Of a stretch of 64,000 nucleotides of DNA, positions 18,850 to 27,604 are shown one piece after another. The notes beneath the pieces were generated by a model. It worked only from the letters and a program-made list of their open reading frames with translations. It was not told the origin of the DNA and did no database searches. A program made the translations under genes and the position numbers. Position 1 is the first letter of the stretch; the number at the start of each line of letters is the position of its first letter. Source of the DNA: an uncultured Lachnospiraceae bacterium (GTDB lineage Bacteria > Bacillota > Clostridia > Lachnospirales > Lachnospiraceae); assembly GCA_947567595.1 (NCBI GenBank), contig CANOMQ010000001.1, forward strand, positions 203,613 through 267,612. The letters are read 5' to 3'.

Positions 18850-19635
18850 ATGACAAAGCTGGAAGAATATTATAATAAGTTTAACGAGGAAAAGCGGCTG
18901 GACTCGCGGCACGGGCAGGTGGAGTTCCGCGTTTCGATGCATTATATACAAAAATATCTTGGCAGTCTGGAGCAGAAACAGGCGGTAAGGATTTTGGATA
19001 TCGGGGCAGGCACGGGGCGCTACAGCGTGGCGCTTGCCGAACAGGGGTATGACGTGACGGCAGTTGAGTTAGTCAGGTATAACCTCGGTATCTTAAAGAA
19101 GAAGGCGAGCACGGTTCATGCCATGCAGGGAAATGCCATGAACCTGAAAAAGCTTTCCGATGAGTGCTTTGATGTGACGCTGCTGTTTGGCCCGATGTAT
19201 CATTTGTTTGGTTTTGCGGACAAAAGCAGGGCACTTGGGGAAGCAAAGCGCGTCACCAAAAGGGGCGGGATTATTTTTGTGGCGTACTGTATGAACGAGT
19301 ACGGCGTGCTGACCTATGGCTTTAAGGAGCAGCACGTCCTTGAGTGTATGGCGCAGGGGCGTTTTACCGAAGATTTTAAGACGATATCAGGCCCCGACGA
19401 GCTGTATGATTATATGCGTATTGAGGATATTGACGCCCTGAATTTGGCGCAGGGCTTGGAGCGCATTCAGATCATATCGCCGGACGGGGCGGCAAATTAT
19501 ATGCGTCCGTTTTTAAACCGTTTGACGGACGAGGAGTTTGAACTTTTTGTGCAGTATCAGATGTCTGTCTGCGAACGGGCGGACTTGATTGGTGCGGGGG
19601 CACACACGGTTGACATTTTAAGAAAACCTTGGTAA
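18850..19635 (+). CDS. Class I SAM-dependent methyltransferase
   Basis: A 261-residue protein with the Rossmann methyltransferase motifs: motif I ILDIGAGTGRYSVALAEQG (about 45-63), the acidic end of strand 2 in TAVELV, and the FDVTLLFGPMYHL motif IV region. The substrate cannot be read from sequence; UbiE/small-molecule types share these motifs. It lies five bases after the membrane protein gene and probably belongs to the same operon as clpX. Confidence 0.85.
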   Translation: MTKLEEYYNKFNEEKRLDSRHGQVEFRVSMHYIQKYLGSLEQKQAVRILDIGAGTGRYSVALAEQGYDVTAVELVRYNLGILKKKASTVHAMQGNAMNLKKLSDECFDVTLLFGPMYHLFGFADKSRALGEAKRVTKRGGIIFVAYCMNEYGVLTYGFKEQHVLECMAQGRFTEDFKTISGPDELYDYMRIEDIDALNLAQGLERIQIISPDGAANYMRPFLNRLTDEEFELFVQYQMSVCERADLIGAGAHTVDILRKPW

Positions 19636-19703
19636 CGGTTTTGCTTGGCAATGCACATTTTCGGCAAAGTGCGTGAGGAGAACGGAAGGAATGGAGGATT
19701 GTA

Positions 19704-22700
19704 ATGAACTTGAATCAGGTGATGACGGAGCTGGATAATCTTTTTACACAAGGGCGCATCAGTGAAGTGCCGCAGTTTCTGGAGGAGCATATCAAACAGG
19801 CGCAGGAACAGGGAGAGAAAGATGTGATGCTCACATTATATAATGAATGTATCGGATTTTACAGGGAGACCGGACAGTACGACAAGTCGCTTGAAAACGG
19901 TGATAAGGCGATGGCTCTTATGGAGGAGATGGGCTTAAAGGGCACAATGCCTTATGCGACGACGCTTTTGAATATTGCGAATGCAAAGCGTGCTTCGGGG
20001 CAGCTACAGGAGTCACTGGCGCTTTACAATCAGGTGCGCCCGATTTATGTGGCAAGGTTAAAGGAAGATGATATGTATTTTGCGGGGCTTTACAATAATT
20101 TGAGCCTTTTATATCAGGAGATGGGCGATTTTGCCGCGGCGAAGGAGCAGCTTGAGAATGCGCTCGGGATTGTGAGCCACAAGGAGAATACGGCTTTTGA
20201 GATTGCCGTGACACAGGCAAACCTTGCCAACACCTGCATAGAGCTTGGTCAGGACGATGAGGCAAAGGCGCGGGCGGAGGAGGCAATCCGCATTTTTGAG
20301 GAGATTGGCGTTGATGATGCCCATTACAGCGCGGCGCTGTCGGCGCTTGGCAGTCTTTATTATATGGATAAGGATTATCCGAACGCGCTTTCGGTGATGG
20401 AAAAGAGTAGGGAGTGCGTGGCGAAGTATCTTGGCACGGAGAATATCCAGTATCAGCGTCTGAGTGAGAATATTGCGATTATTAAGGAAAAAATGAGTGC
20501 GGGGGGGACGCAGGCGGAGCCTTTTGTGCAGGAGGAGGCGACGGCAGGAGAGGCGCAAGTGGAGGCGCAGGTACCGGTACAGGAAGAGGCGGAAGAAGAG
20601 CCGAAGGAGCAGTCGCAGGTATCGGTACCGGAAGTGGCGGTGGAAGAAGCGCAGGAACAGCCGGAAGAACAGCCGCAGTTGCAGGTTGAGGAAGAACAGC
20701 CGCAGGCGCAGGTATCAGTACCGGAAGAGCCAATAGAAGAAGTGCAGGAACAGCCGCAGGTGCAGATAGAGGAGGCGTCGATAGAAGAACCGAAGGAGCA
20801 GTCACAGATACCAGTGTCAAATGTGCAGGTATCAGCACCGGAAGCACCCGAAGAAGAACCGAAGGAGCAGGTACAGGTACCGGAAATCCAGATAGAAGAA
20901 GCAGGTGAGCAGCCGCAGGTATCGGCACCGGAAGCGCCCGCAGAAGAACCAAAGGAGCAGGCACCGGAAGATTTACAGATATCAGAAGAGCTGCCGATAG
21001 AAGAGACTGTACAGGAAAAGCAGGAGAACGCAGACAAGAACAATACGCCAATGGACGAGGACGAGATTGACAAAATTCTTGGGATTGACATTGACAATGA
21101 CGGCTGGGCGTCTGTCATTCGGGCAGACAAAAAACCGCAGGAGAAGGAAGCGGACAGCGTAGAGGAGGAAGCTGTGCAGACCGGGAATGCGGACGAACCG
21201 CAGGAGAGGGAGACCTATAATCCGGCGGAAAATGTCAGCTCCTTCAACATCAGCTCCGCGTTTGCACAGATTAAAGCCGCGGCATCACAGAAGCTTCAGG
21301 AACGCCCGGGCGGCAAAAAAGCACCAACACCTTATGACGAGGAAAAAGCGGTTGACGCCATGATTGCGGAGGTCATGGACGAGATTGCCGTTGAGGTGGG
21401 AGAGGCTTCGCAGGAGGATAAAACGGAATCGGTTCAGCCGGACGAACCCCAGCCCAAGGAATTGCAGGAAGAAGTGCAGGAGCTTTCCCAGCCGGAGGAA
21501 GTACAGGAAATGCAGGCAGAGGAGGCGCCGTCAGCGCAGGAACAGCCGCAGCCGCAGCAGTCGTTACAACAGGTGTTACAACCGGAAGAAAAAGACGAGG
21601 ACTTGGCGTCAGGGCTTACAGGCTTGGAGCTTTGCCGCAGATACTATAAAACATACGGGGAGCCCATGCTTGCAGAAAAGTTCCTAGAGTATGTACCGCA
21701 GATTGCAGTTGGTCTTGTCGGAAAAGGCTCTGACTGCTTTGGATTTGATGATTTGCAGTCAAGGGATCACGATTTTGGCCCGCGTTTTATGCTGTGGGTT
21801 ACAAAGGAGGTATATGACAAAATCGGCAGTGCGTTACAGGCGGAGTATGAAAAACTGCCGGATACGTTTATGGGCGTAAAGCGCATTGAAACCTTTCATG
21901 GAAAAGACCGCTCCGGCGTCATGGTGATAGAGGACTTTTACAAGAATACGCTTGGCGCTGACTTAATCGGTGTCCTTACCGGAGCAGGCAAAGGGCTGAC
22001 AAAGGTAAAGACATGGCTTGCCGTGCATGACTATGCGCTTGCGGCAGCGGTAAACGGCGAAGTATTCCGTGATGACGCAGGGATTTTTACCTCCTACAGA
22101 GAGCTGTTAAAGGGCTACTACCCCAAGGCGGTATGGTATCGGAAAATTGCGCAGGCATGTGCGCTCTTTTCGCAGAACGGGCAATATAACCTGCCACGCA
22201 TGAGAAAACGCGGACAGCTTGTGGCGGCAGAGCTTGCAAAGGCAGAGTGCGCGAAGCAGGCGATGAAGCTGGCATATCTATTGAACAGACAATATGCGCC
22301 GCACGATAAATGGCTGTTTAAGGCACTGCCCCAAAATCCCGACATGGTACTTGAGGAGACAGCAAAGGGCGTGGCGCAGCTTGTTGAGGAAATCAGCCTT
22401 ACAAGCGTGGACGAGGCGCACGAGATACAGCTTGCCACCGCGATTGAGTCCCTTGCGGTGATTTTCGCAAACGAACTGGAACGGCAGAACATGATAGGAA
22501 GCTGCAACCTTTACCTTGACGCGAACACGGCAGAGCTGATTGCAAAAAGCGACGCGCTTTTAGCGGCGGCAATGGCGGACGCACCGACCACCACAGCCCT
22601 TTCCCTTTCCATCGCAAAGGCGGAATTTGAGGCATTTGACAAGGTACAAAACGAAGGTGGACGGGCGAGCTGCCAGAACAACTGGCCGACCTTCAAGGTC

Positions 22701-23195
22701 ATGCGCATGAGCCAGTATATGACATGGGACGAGGACATGCTGCTGCAATATCTCTATGAGTTCAAGACAAACCTTGCAAACGGCAGAAACATGATAGAGG
22801 AAAAATATGCAAGAATGATGGCGTCAACCGCGCCTGATGAATATGCGAAGTTTGCCGACAAGCTTCCGCCCATTTCCACGGAAAAGCAGGCAATCATGGA
22901 GCAGATTATCGCGCTTCAGGTAAAGTGGATGGAGGAGTTTGCCAAGGAATACCCAAGACTTGCCGGAAATGCCCGCACCATACACACCGCCGAAGACCTG
23001 CCATACGACACCTCCTATGAGACCTATTTAAGAGGAGAGCTTGGCACATACTCTGATAAGCTGCTTGAGATGTACGGACGCTATGTTGTGGCATACGCAA
23101 GAAACCAAAAAAGCATCACGCGGGAAATCATGGCAAATACCATAAAGTTTTATGGGTATAAGAGCTTTGAGGAGGCGGAGCGCAGAGGGCTTTAG
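19704..23195 (+). CDS. TPR / acidic repeat / DUF4037 / DUF4125 multidomain protein
   Basis: An 1163-residue soluble protein. Tetratricopeptide repeats occupy about 1-260 (for example ATTLLNIANAKRASGQLQESLALYNQ and YSAALSALGSLYYMDKDYPNALSVME). Residues ~262-450 are an acidic Glu/Gln/Pro/Val repeat. A DUF4037 nucleotidyltransferase-like domain starts near 632 with GSDCFGFDDLQSRDHDFGPRF, where GS and the spaced Asp residues match the NTase active-site pattern. A DUF4125 domain starts near 960 (FDKVQNEGGRASCQNNW). The DUF4037-DUF4125 order is known in Firmicutes; fusion to TPR and the long acidic linker is notable. Function unknown; nucleotide transfer is an inference. A strong GGAGG precedes ATG 19704 and a terminator follows. 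Confidence 0.85.
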   Translation: MNLNQVMTELDNLFTQGRISEVPQFLEEHIKQAQEQGEKDVMLTLYNECIGFYRETGQYDKSLENGDKAMALMEEMGLKGTMPYATTLLNIANAKRASGQLQESLALYNQVRPIYVARLKEDDMYFAGLYNNLSLLYQEMGDFAAAKEQLENALGIVSHKENTAFEIAVTQANLANTCIELGQDDEAKARAEEAIRIFEEIGVDDAHYSAALSALGSLYYMDKDYPNALSVMEKSRECVAKYLGTENIQYQRLSENIAIIKEKMSAGGTQAEPFVQEEATAGEAQVEAQVPVQEEAEEEPKEQSQVSVPEVAVEEAQEQPEEQPQLQVEEEQPQAQVSVPEEPIEEVQEQPQVQIEEASIEEPKEQSQIPVSNVQVSAPEAPEEEPKEQVQVPEIQIEEAGEQPQVSAPEAPAEEPKEQAPEDLQISEELPIEETVQEKQENADKNNTPMDEDEIDKILGIDIDNDGWASVIRADKKPQEKEADSVEEEAVQTGNADEPQERETYNPAENVSSFNISSAFAQIKAAASQKLQERPGGKKAPTPYDEEKAVDAMIAEVMDEIAVEVGEASQEDKTESVQPDEPQPKELQEEVQELSQPEEVQEMQAEEAPSAQEQPQPQQSLQQVLQPEEKDEDLASGLTGLELCRRYYKTYGEPMLAEKFLEYVPQIAVGLVGKGSDCFGFDDLQSRDHDFGPRFMLWVTKEVYDKIGSALQAEYEKLPDTFMGVKRIETFHGKDRSGVMVIEDFYKNTLGADLIGVLTGAGKGLTKVKTWLAVHDYALAAAVNGEVFRDDAGIFTSYRELLKGYYPKAVWYRKIAQACALFSQNGQYNLPRMRKRGQLVAAELAKAECAKQAMKLAYLLNRQYAPHDKWLFKALPQNPDMVLEETAKGVAQLVEEISLTSVDEAHEIQLATAIESLAVIFANELERQNMIGSCNLYLDANTAELIAKSDALLAAAMADAPTTTALSLSIAKAEFEAFDKVQNEGGRASCQNNWPTFKVMRMSQYMTWDEDMLLQYLYEFKTNLANGRNMIEEKYARMMASTAPDEYAKFADKLPPISTEKQAIMEQIIALQVKWMEEFAKEYPRLAGNARTIHTAEDLPYDTSYETYLRGELGTYSDKLLEMYGRYVVAYARNQKSITREIMANTIKFYGYKSFEEAERRGL
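20490..21050 (+). repeat. In-frame Glu/Gln/Pro/Val low-complexity repeat tract
   Basis: About 190 codons built from degenerate units such as EEPKEQ-QVSVPE and EEQPQAQVSVPEE within the TPR/DUF4037 protein. Repeated GAAGAACCGAAGGAGCAG-like DNA words show expansion by slippage or unequal exchange. It probably encodes an extended acidic spacer. Confidence 0.85.
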
Positions 23196-23247
23196 CCGTT
23201 GCGGGATGGAATGGATGAAGAATAAATTGATAAAATAGGGATAAAAT

Positions 23248-23283
23248 AAAAGTGCAACATTTTATATGAAATGTTGCACTTTT
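23248..23283. terminator. Bidirectional rho-independent terminator
   Basis: A perfect 15-bp stem (AAAAGTGCAACATTT and complement) with a 6-base loop has A-runs on the left and T-runs on the right, so it can end transcription from the TPR gene (+) and from the recombinase (-). It lies between their convergent 3' ends. Confidence 0.85.
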
Positions 23284-23388
23284 GTATTCAATTTGTTCTT
23301 ACACTTTATATATCGGAGCGCTTTCAAAATACTTTAGACCTTTCTATAATTTTAATTCAAATTTTTATTCCCGGCATCTAAGCCTGTC

Positions 23389-23937
23389 TTATAAATTCAC
23401 CTGCATAAATACCGCATCACGCTCATCCTGACGGATGCCAAGATATCTCTGCGTTACGCGGAAAGAAGAGTGGTTGTAGATTTCCATTAGCATAACGGAA
23501 TCAGTTCCCGACTTATAGGCAAAATAGCCAAAGGTTTTTCGCAGTGAGTGGCAGCTTATGTGCTCTTCAAGCCCTGTCTTTGCGGCAGCCTCCTTGACAA
23601 TTCGGTATGCCTGCACCCGTCCGATTGGCTTATTTTCCGTTTTCTTACTTGCAAAGATGTACTTTTCGCATGAAAATTCAGAGTCAGGCAGATGCTCCAT
23701 AAAGCAGTGCAAGGCGCTTATTGTGGCATGGTTCAGCGCAATAACACTGTGTTTTCCTGTTTTTTTCTCGTCAAGCTCCAAATGCGATTTAAACCTTTCA
23801 GTAGAAAAATTATACACATCTGACCATTTCAGCGAAAGAATATCGCTTATTCTTAAGGCTGTGTTTAAGCCCATCACAATCAGCGAATAGTTTCTGTAAT
23901 TTCCCTTTTTCAGATAATAATTTTTAAATTCTTCCAA
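23389..23937 (-). CDS. Small tyrosine recombinase, apparently 5'-truncated
   Basis: A 182-residue catalytic-domain-only tyrosine recombinase of the size of FimB/FimE-like enzymes. The catalytic set is complete: Arg29 (NTALRISD), Lys62 region (KKTGKHS), His130 and Arg133 (HSLRKTF), His156 (YNHSS) and Tyr165 (RYLG). The best start is only a TTG at 23937 with no ribosome site; related proteins carry some 10-20 more N-terminal residues. The reading frame continues upstream straight into DNA that codes a flagellin on the other strand, so its natural start and promoter appear to have been cut away. It could still be active if expressed. Confidence 0.8.
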   Translation of the reverse strand: MEEFKNYYLKKGNYRNYSLIVMGLNTALRISDILSLKWSDVYNFSTERFKSHLELDEKKTGKHSVIALNHATISALHCFMEHLPDSEFSCEKYIFASKKTENKPIGRVQAYRIVKEAAAKTGLEEHISCHSLRKTFGYFAYKSGTDSVMLMEIYNHSSFRVTQRYLGIRQDERDAVFMQVNL

Positions 23938-24249
23938 AGCGGGTTGAAGGTAAACGGTGAAACTGGTAAAAAGGCGACAGATGCAATTGAGACAATCGCT
24001 GCTGCCATCAAGAAGGTATCCACACAGCGTTCTGCTCTCGGTGCAGTTCAGAACAGATTAGAGCACACAATCAACAACTTGGATAACATTGTTGAGAACA
24101 CAACTGCGGCTGAGTCAGCAATCCGTGATACGGATATGGCTACAGAGATGGTTAAGTACTCGAACGCGAACATTCTTTCACAGGCAGGTCAGTCTATGCT
24201 TGCACAGTCTAACCAGTCAAATCAGGGTGTACTTTCAATATTGGGATAA
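23938..24249 (+). pseudogene. Flagellin 3' fragment (C-terminal D1/D0 region)
   Basis: About 103 codons encode the conserved C-terminal end of flagellin: KKVSTQRSALGAVQNRLEHTINNLDN, then TTAAESAIRDTDMATEMVKYSNANILSQAGQSMLAQSNQ and a terminal LSILG. The N-terminal D0/D1 and the variable middle are absent; to the left lies the recombinase gene in the opposite direction. No promoter or ribosome site precedes it. The sequence is undamaged, so the break is recent or the fragment is kept as a donor cassette. A terminator follows. Confidence 0.88.
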
Positions 24250-24318
24250 GATTTTCTGTAATCGGCTCTTAAAAATGTTAAATACATTGCCAGCAGGGCT
24301 ATCACAATGTCAAAACAC

Positions 24319-24346
24319 AGGGCTTCGCACATATGTATGAAGCCCT
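24319..24346. terminator. Terminator between flagellin fragment and uxaC
   Basis: AGGGCTTC and GAAGCCCT arms (8 bp) around a 12-base loop, followed by TAATCGTTTTT on the + strand. It lies between the convergent ends of the flagellin fragment and uxaC. Confidence 0.65.
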
Positions 24347-24357
24347 TAATCGTTTTT

Positions 24358-25773
24358 CTATACCGTCTTCAAATCAAACCCAAAATACTTCACCGCATTA
24401 TTATAAGAAATACCCTTCACAATCTCCTCAAGAATTTCCATATCCGCCGGGAACTCGCCGTTCTCAACCCAGCCGCCAATCAGATTGCACATAATCCTTC
24501 TGAAATACTCATGCCTCGTATAAGAAAGGAAGCTTCTTGAGTCCGTCAGCATTCCCACAAAGCCGGAAAGGTTTCCAAGATTTGCAAGCGAAATCATCTG
24601 ATCTTCCATGCCCGTCTTGTGGTCATTGAACCACCACGCGCTGCCCTGCTGGATTTTCGCGCAGGCAGTAGAATCTTGGAAGCAGCCAAGAATGGTGCCA
24701 ATCGCCTGATTATCGTTCGGATTTAAGCTGTAGATAATTGTCTTAGGCAGTTCGTCCGTCTTAATCAGTGCATTGAGAAAATCCGCAAGCTCCGCAGACG
24801 GCGCATAGTTGTTAATGCAGTCGTAGCCCGTGTCGGGGCCAAGCTGGTCATAGCGCAGCGTGTTGTTGTCGCGCTTGCAGCCGTAGTGGAGCTGCATTAC
24901 CCAGTTTAATCTGTGATACTGCTTGCCGACAAACAGCATAAATGCCGTTTTATACTGCAATTCTTCCTCGCGCGTTACGGCAGCGCCGCTCTTTCTCTTT
25001 GCAAAAATCGCCTCGATTTCCTCGTCCGTTGCAGGGTGGTACATCACATACTCCAACGCATGGTCGGAAACCGAGCAGCCCATTGACGCAAAGAAATCCA
25101 AACGTTTGTTCAATGCATTCTTCAAATCCGCAAACGTATTAATCGCAACGCCGCTCACATCCGCAAGCTTTGCAAGATAGTCAAAATAGTCGGGCTTTTC
25201 AATATTCATCGCCTTGTCGGGGCGCCATGCGGGCAATACCTGCACGTCAAACGTATCATCTTCCGCAATCTGCTTGTGATATTCAAGCGAATCAATCGGA
25301 TCGTCCGTCGTACAGATTAACGTAACATTAGAGCTCTTGATTAATCCGCGAACACTCATAGAAGCCTCTTGAAGCTTGGCATTGCAAAGATTCCAAACCT
25401 CCTCCGCGGTATTCTTGTTGAGCGCGCCCGTATAGCCGAAATAGCGTTGCAATTCAAGGTGCGTCCAGTGGTAAAGCGGGTTGCCGATTGCCTTCCCCAC
25501 GCACTCTGCCCACTTGAAGAATTTCTCCTTGTCGGACGCGTCGCCCGTCATGTACTTTTCCTCAACGCCGCAAGAGCGCATAAAACGCCACTTGTAATGA
25601 TCGCCGCCGAGCCATACCTGCGTAATGTTCTCAAATTTGCGGTCGTTTGCAATCTCCGCCGGATTGATGTGGCAGTGATAGTCAAGAATGGGCGTTGTTT
25701 CCGCAAAGTTGTGATAAAGGTCAGACGCTGTTTTGGTTTGAAGGATAAAATCCTTGTCCATAAAAGCTTTCAT
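24358..25773 (-). CDS. uxaC: Glucuronate isomerase
   Basis: Uronate isomerase of 471 residues, the family norm. It converts D-glucuronate to D-fructuronate and D-galacturonate to D-tagaturonate in the cytoplasm. The amidohydrolase-like barrel shows the metal-binding YHCHINP near the N-terminus, the WTHLELQRYFG motif and the C-terminal SRSFLSYTRHEYFRR segment. Its ATG follows AGGAGG. It lies 62 bases downstream of the LacI-type regulator on the same strand and probably forms an operon with it. kduI, another hexuronate gene, is on the far side of the regulator. Confidence 0.96.
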   Translation of the reverse strand: MKAFMDKDFILQTKTASDLYHNFAETTPILDYHCHINPAEIANDRKFENITQVWLGGDHYKWRFMRSCGVEEKYMTGDASDKEKFFKWAECVGKAIGNPLYHWTHLELQRYFGYTGALNKNTAEEVWNLCNAKLQEASMSVRGLIKSSNVTLICTTDDPIDSLEYHKQIAEDDTFDVQVLPAWRPDKAMNIEKPDYFDYLAKLADVSGVAINTFADLKNALNKRLDFFASMGCSVSDHALEYVMYHPATDEEIEAIFAKRKSGAAVTREEELQYKTAFMLFVGKQYHRLNWVMQLHYGCKRDNNTLRYDQLGPDTGYDCINNYAPSAELADFLNALIKTDELPKTIIYSLNPNDNQAIGTILGCFQDSTACAKIQQGSAWWFNDHKTGMEDQMISLANLGNLSGFVGMLTDSRSFLSYTRHEYFRRIMCNLIGGWVENGEFPADMEILEEIVKGISYNNAVKYFGFDLKTV

Positions 25774-25820
25774 GTTGTTTCCTCCTGTTTGTTTGATTTT
25801 TAAGATAAATAATTCTATTG

Positions 25821-25854
25821 AAAGAGCCGTGCCTCTTAAAGAGTCGTGCCTCTT
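25821..25854 (-). repeat. Tandem 17-bp duplication at the 3' end of the LacI-type gene
   Basis: Two adjacent 17-bp copies (AAAGAGCCGTGCCTCTT and AAAGAGTCGTGCCTCTT on the + strand) differ at one base. One copy contains the last codons of the regulator and the other runs past its stop. Each unit is itself a short inverted repeat (AAGAG/CTCTT), so they could form two small hairpins between the regulator and uxaC. Confidence 0.75.
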
Positions 25855-26840
25855 TTAACCAGTTCACCCGAAAAGATGACCTTCTGGGGCATCTCGCGGT
25901 TGTCAAGAATACCAATCAGGGTGCTGACGATATGGTGACAGAGCGTCTGTAAGCGGTTATCCACGCTTGTAAGCTCCGGATCGCAGCAGGTACTCAGAAT
26001 GGAATTGTTATATCCGATAATGGACAAATCCTTTGGAATGTCCAGCCCTTTTTTGTGTGCAAATTTCGCGGCGCCGATGGCAAGATAATCGTTCGAGGCG
26101 ATAATCCCCTGATACCGGATACTGCTGTCAAGCTCGGAAAGAAAGTCCGCAATTGCTGACAGATTGGAGTTTTTTCCCGGAAAATACTGCATGTATTCCA
26201 TGCGCAGGGGGATTTCCTTTTGCGTCAGCGCACTCTGATAGCCCGAGAGCTTCCGAAGGGCGGAGTACGACTTGGAATTGTAAAGATAGAGAATGTCCGT
26301 AACACCCGTATCCAGCAGGTATGTGGTCGCCTGCATGGTCGCCTTGAAGTCGTCGCACATGCCGCAGTAAACATTCTCACAGTCAAAATCCGCGTTAAGC
26401 AGCAGCACAGGAACCTCCTTTGCCGCCTCACGGATATAGTCGTTCTCGCTGTCCTGCCCCGAGACAAAATGAGAGCCGACAAGGATAACGCTGTCCACCT
26501 TCTTGTTCACCAAAAGGTTTAAGTATTTTTGCTTGTCACAAAGCGCGTAGCCCGTGCAGCACAAAATACAGTTGTAATTATTTGCCCGAAGCTCCTGCTC
26601 TACATGGTATACGGCATTTGCAAGATACAAATCGGAAGAGTCGGCACACAAAATGCCGATGGTATTCATCGAGTTTAAGCCAAGCCCCCTTGCGAACGCG
26701 TTCGGCGTATAATCACACGCCTCAATGACGGCGAGCACCTTCTGGCGTGTCTGCGCGCTGACATTGTCCGAGCCGTTCAACACACGCGACACGGTCGCAA
26801 TCGATACGCCGGCTTTCTCGGAAACATCGTATATGGTCAT
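25836..26840 (-). CDS. LacI family transcriptional regulator
   Basis: A 334-residue repressor. I place the start at 26840, where MTIYDVSEKAGVSIATVSRVLNG gives the LacI helix-turn-helix at the N-terminus and AGGAGG lies eight bases upstream; an earlier in-frame start would add an unrelated hydrophobic extension. The effector domain is of the periplasmic-binding type (NTIGILCADSS..., IIASNDYLAIGAAKFAHKKG). It is flanked by uxaC and by the kduI operon, so it probably senses a hexuronate intermediate. It resembles the KdgR-like branch, but the effector is not known. Confidence 0.92.
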   Translation of the reverse strand: MTIYDVSEKAGVSIATVSRVLNGSDNVSAQTRQKVLAVIEACDYTPNAFARGLGLNSMNTIGILCADSSDLYLANAVYHVEQELRANNYNCILCCTGYALCDKQKYLNLLVNKKVDSVILVGSHFVSGQDSENDYIREAAKEVPVLLLNADFDCENVYCGMCDDFKATMQATTYLLDTGVTDILYLYNSKSYSALRKLSGYQSALTQKEIPLRMEYMQYFPGKNSNLSAIADFLSELDSSIRYQGIIASNDYLAIGAAKFAHKKGLDIPKDLSIIGYNNSILSTCCDPELTSVDNRLQTLCHHIVSTLIGILDNREMPQKVIFSGELVKRGTTL

Positions 26841-26966
26841 GAGTTGTTCCTCCTGACAGGTGTTATGAAAAAAAGTGGTGTAAGCACTATCATAACAGCC
26901 CGCAATCATGCAGGTATCGCATGATGTAAGTTTACTATGAAAATATATGAAAATCAAGTGTAAATA

Positions 26967-26995
26967 TTGACTATTTGTAAAGAATGAAGTAAAAT
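26967..26995 (+). promoter_or_regulatory. Candidate promoter for the small membrane protein and kduI
   Basis: TTGACT (26967-26972), a 17-base spacer and TAAAAT (26990-26995) is a near-consensus sigma-A promoter in the 276-base divergent gap. Just downstream, TGTAAACGGTG at about 27005 resembles half of a LacI-family operator, so repression by the divergent regulator is plausible; the second half-site is poor. Confidence 0.6.
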
Positions 26996-27116
26996 AATGA
27001 AAGTGTAAACGGTGTGTAAGTGCTTTCATGGATACTGTGTTTTCAAAATGGTGTATCTGCTGAAAATGAGTATATATGCATTGCAGGCTGTATGCAAAAA
27101 AGAGGTGCGTTCAGAG

Positions 27117-27509
27117 ATGTTATATCAGATAATCATATTTTATATTCCAATGCTGCTCCTTTTTATATTTGTCGGTTATATGATTTATAAAAGGAGTCAG
27201 TATAAGAATAAAGCGAATGCAGGGGCATTTTTCTTTGAGGATAACAGCCTCGTTTTAAACACGGGGTTACCCTATGCTATCCCGTTTGATCAGATCGACC
27301 GGGTGGAACTGCATTACAATTCATGGGAGCTCGAGCACCAGCTTTCATATAGCTTAAGTGTCAAAGTATTCCCAAAAAACGGGAAGTCGAAGCTGGTATT
27401 TTATAAAGGCTATCGGACAGCTAAGCTTGCACTGCCTTCTGATATGGAGGCGGCTTTGAAAGAAAAAGGACTTCACTGCGTCATGGTTGACAGTAACAAA
27501 AAATGCTGA
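27117..27509 (+). CDS. Small membrane protein with PH-like domain
   Basis: I chose ATG 27117, which has GAGGTG about ten bases upstream; the frame is open further left but without a ribosome site. The 130-residue product has one N-terminal membrane helix (about 4-24, IIIFYIPMLLLFIFVGYMIY), then a basic stretch and a soluble ~95-residue region with alternating strands (IPFDQIDRVELHYN, SLSVKVFPKNGKSKLVFYKG) reminiscent of bacterial PH-like domains. No specific family recognised. It lies between the promoter and kduI. Confidence 0.7.
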   Translation: MLYQIIIFYIPMLLLFIFVGYMIYKRSQYKNKANAGAFFFEDNSLVLNTGLPYAIPFDQIDRVELHYNSWELEHQLSYSLSVKVFPKNGKSKLVFYKGYRTAKLALPSDMEAALKEKGLHCVMVDSNKKC

Positions 27510-27604
27510 TTTTTAGCTTTTAGAGCGGGTTATGTCAAAACAGGAAACAATTTTCCCAAAAGGAAGTAAAACTATAAATAAAAAGTAAAGGAAGGTAAAA
27601 AATT

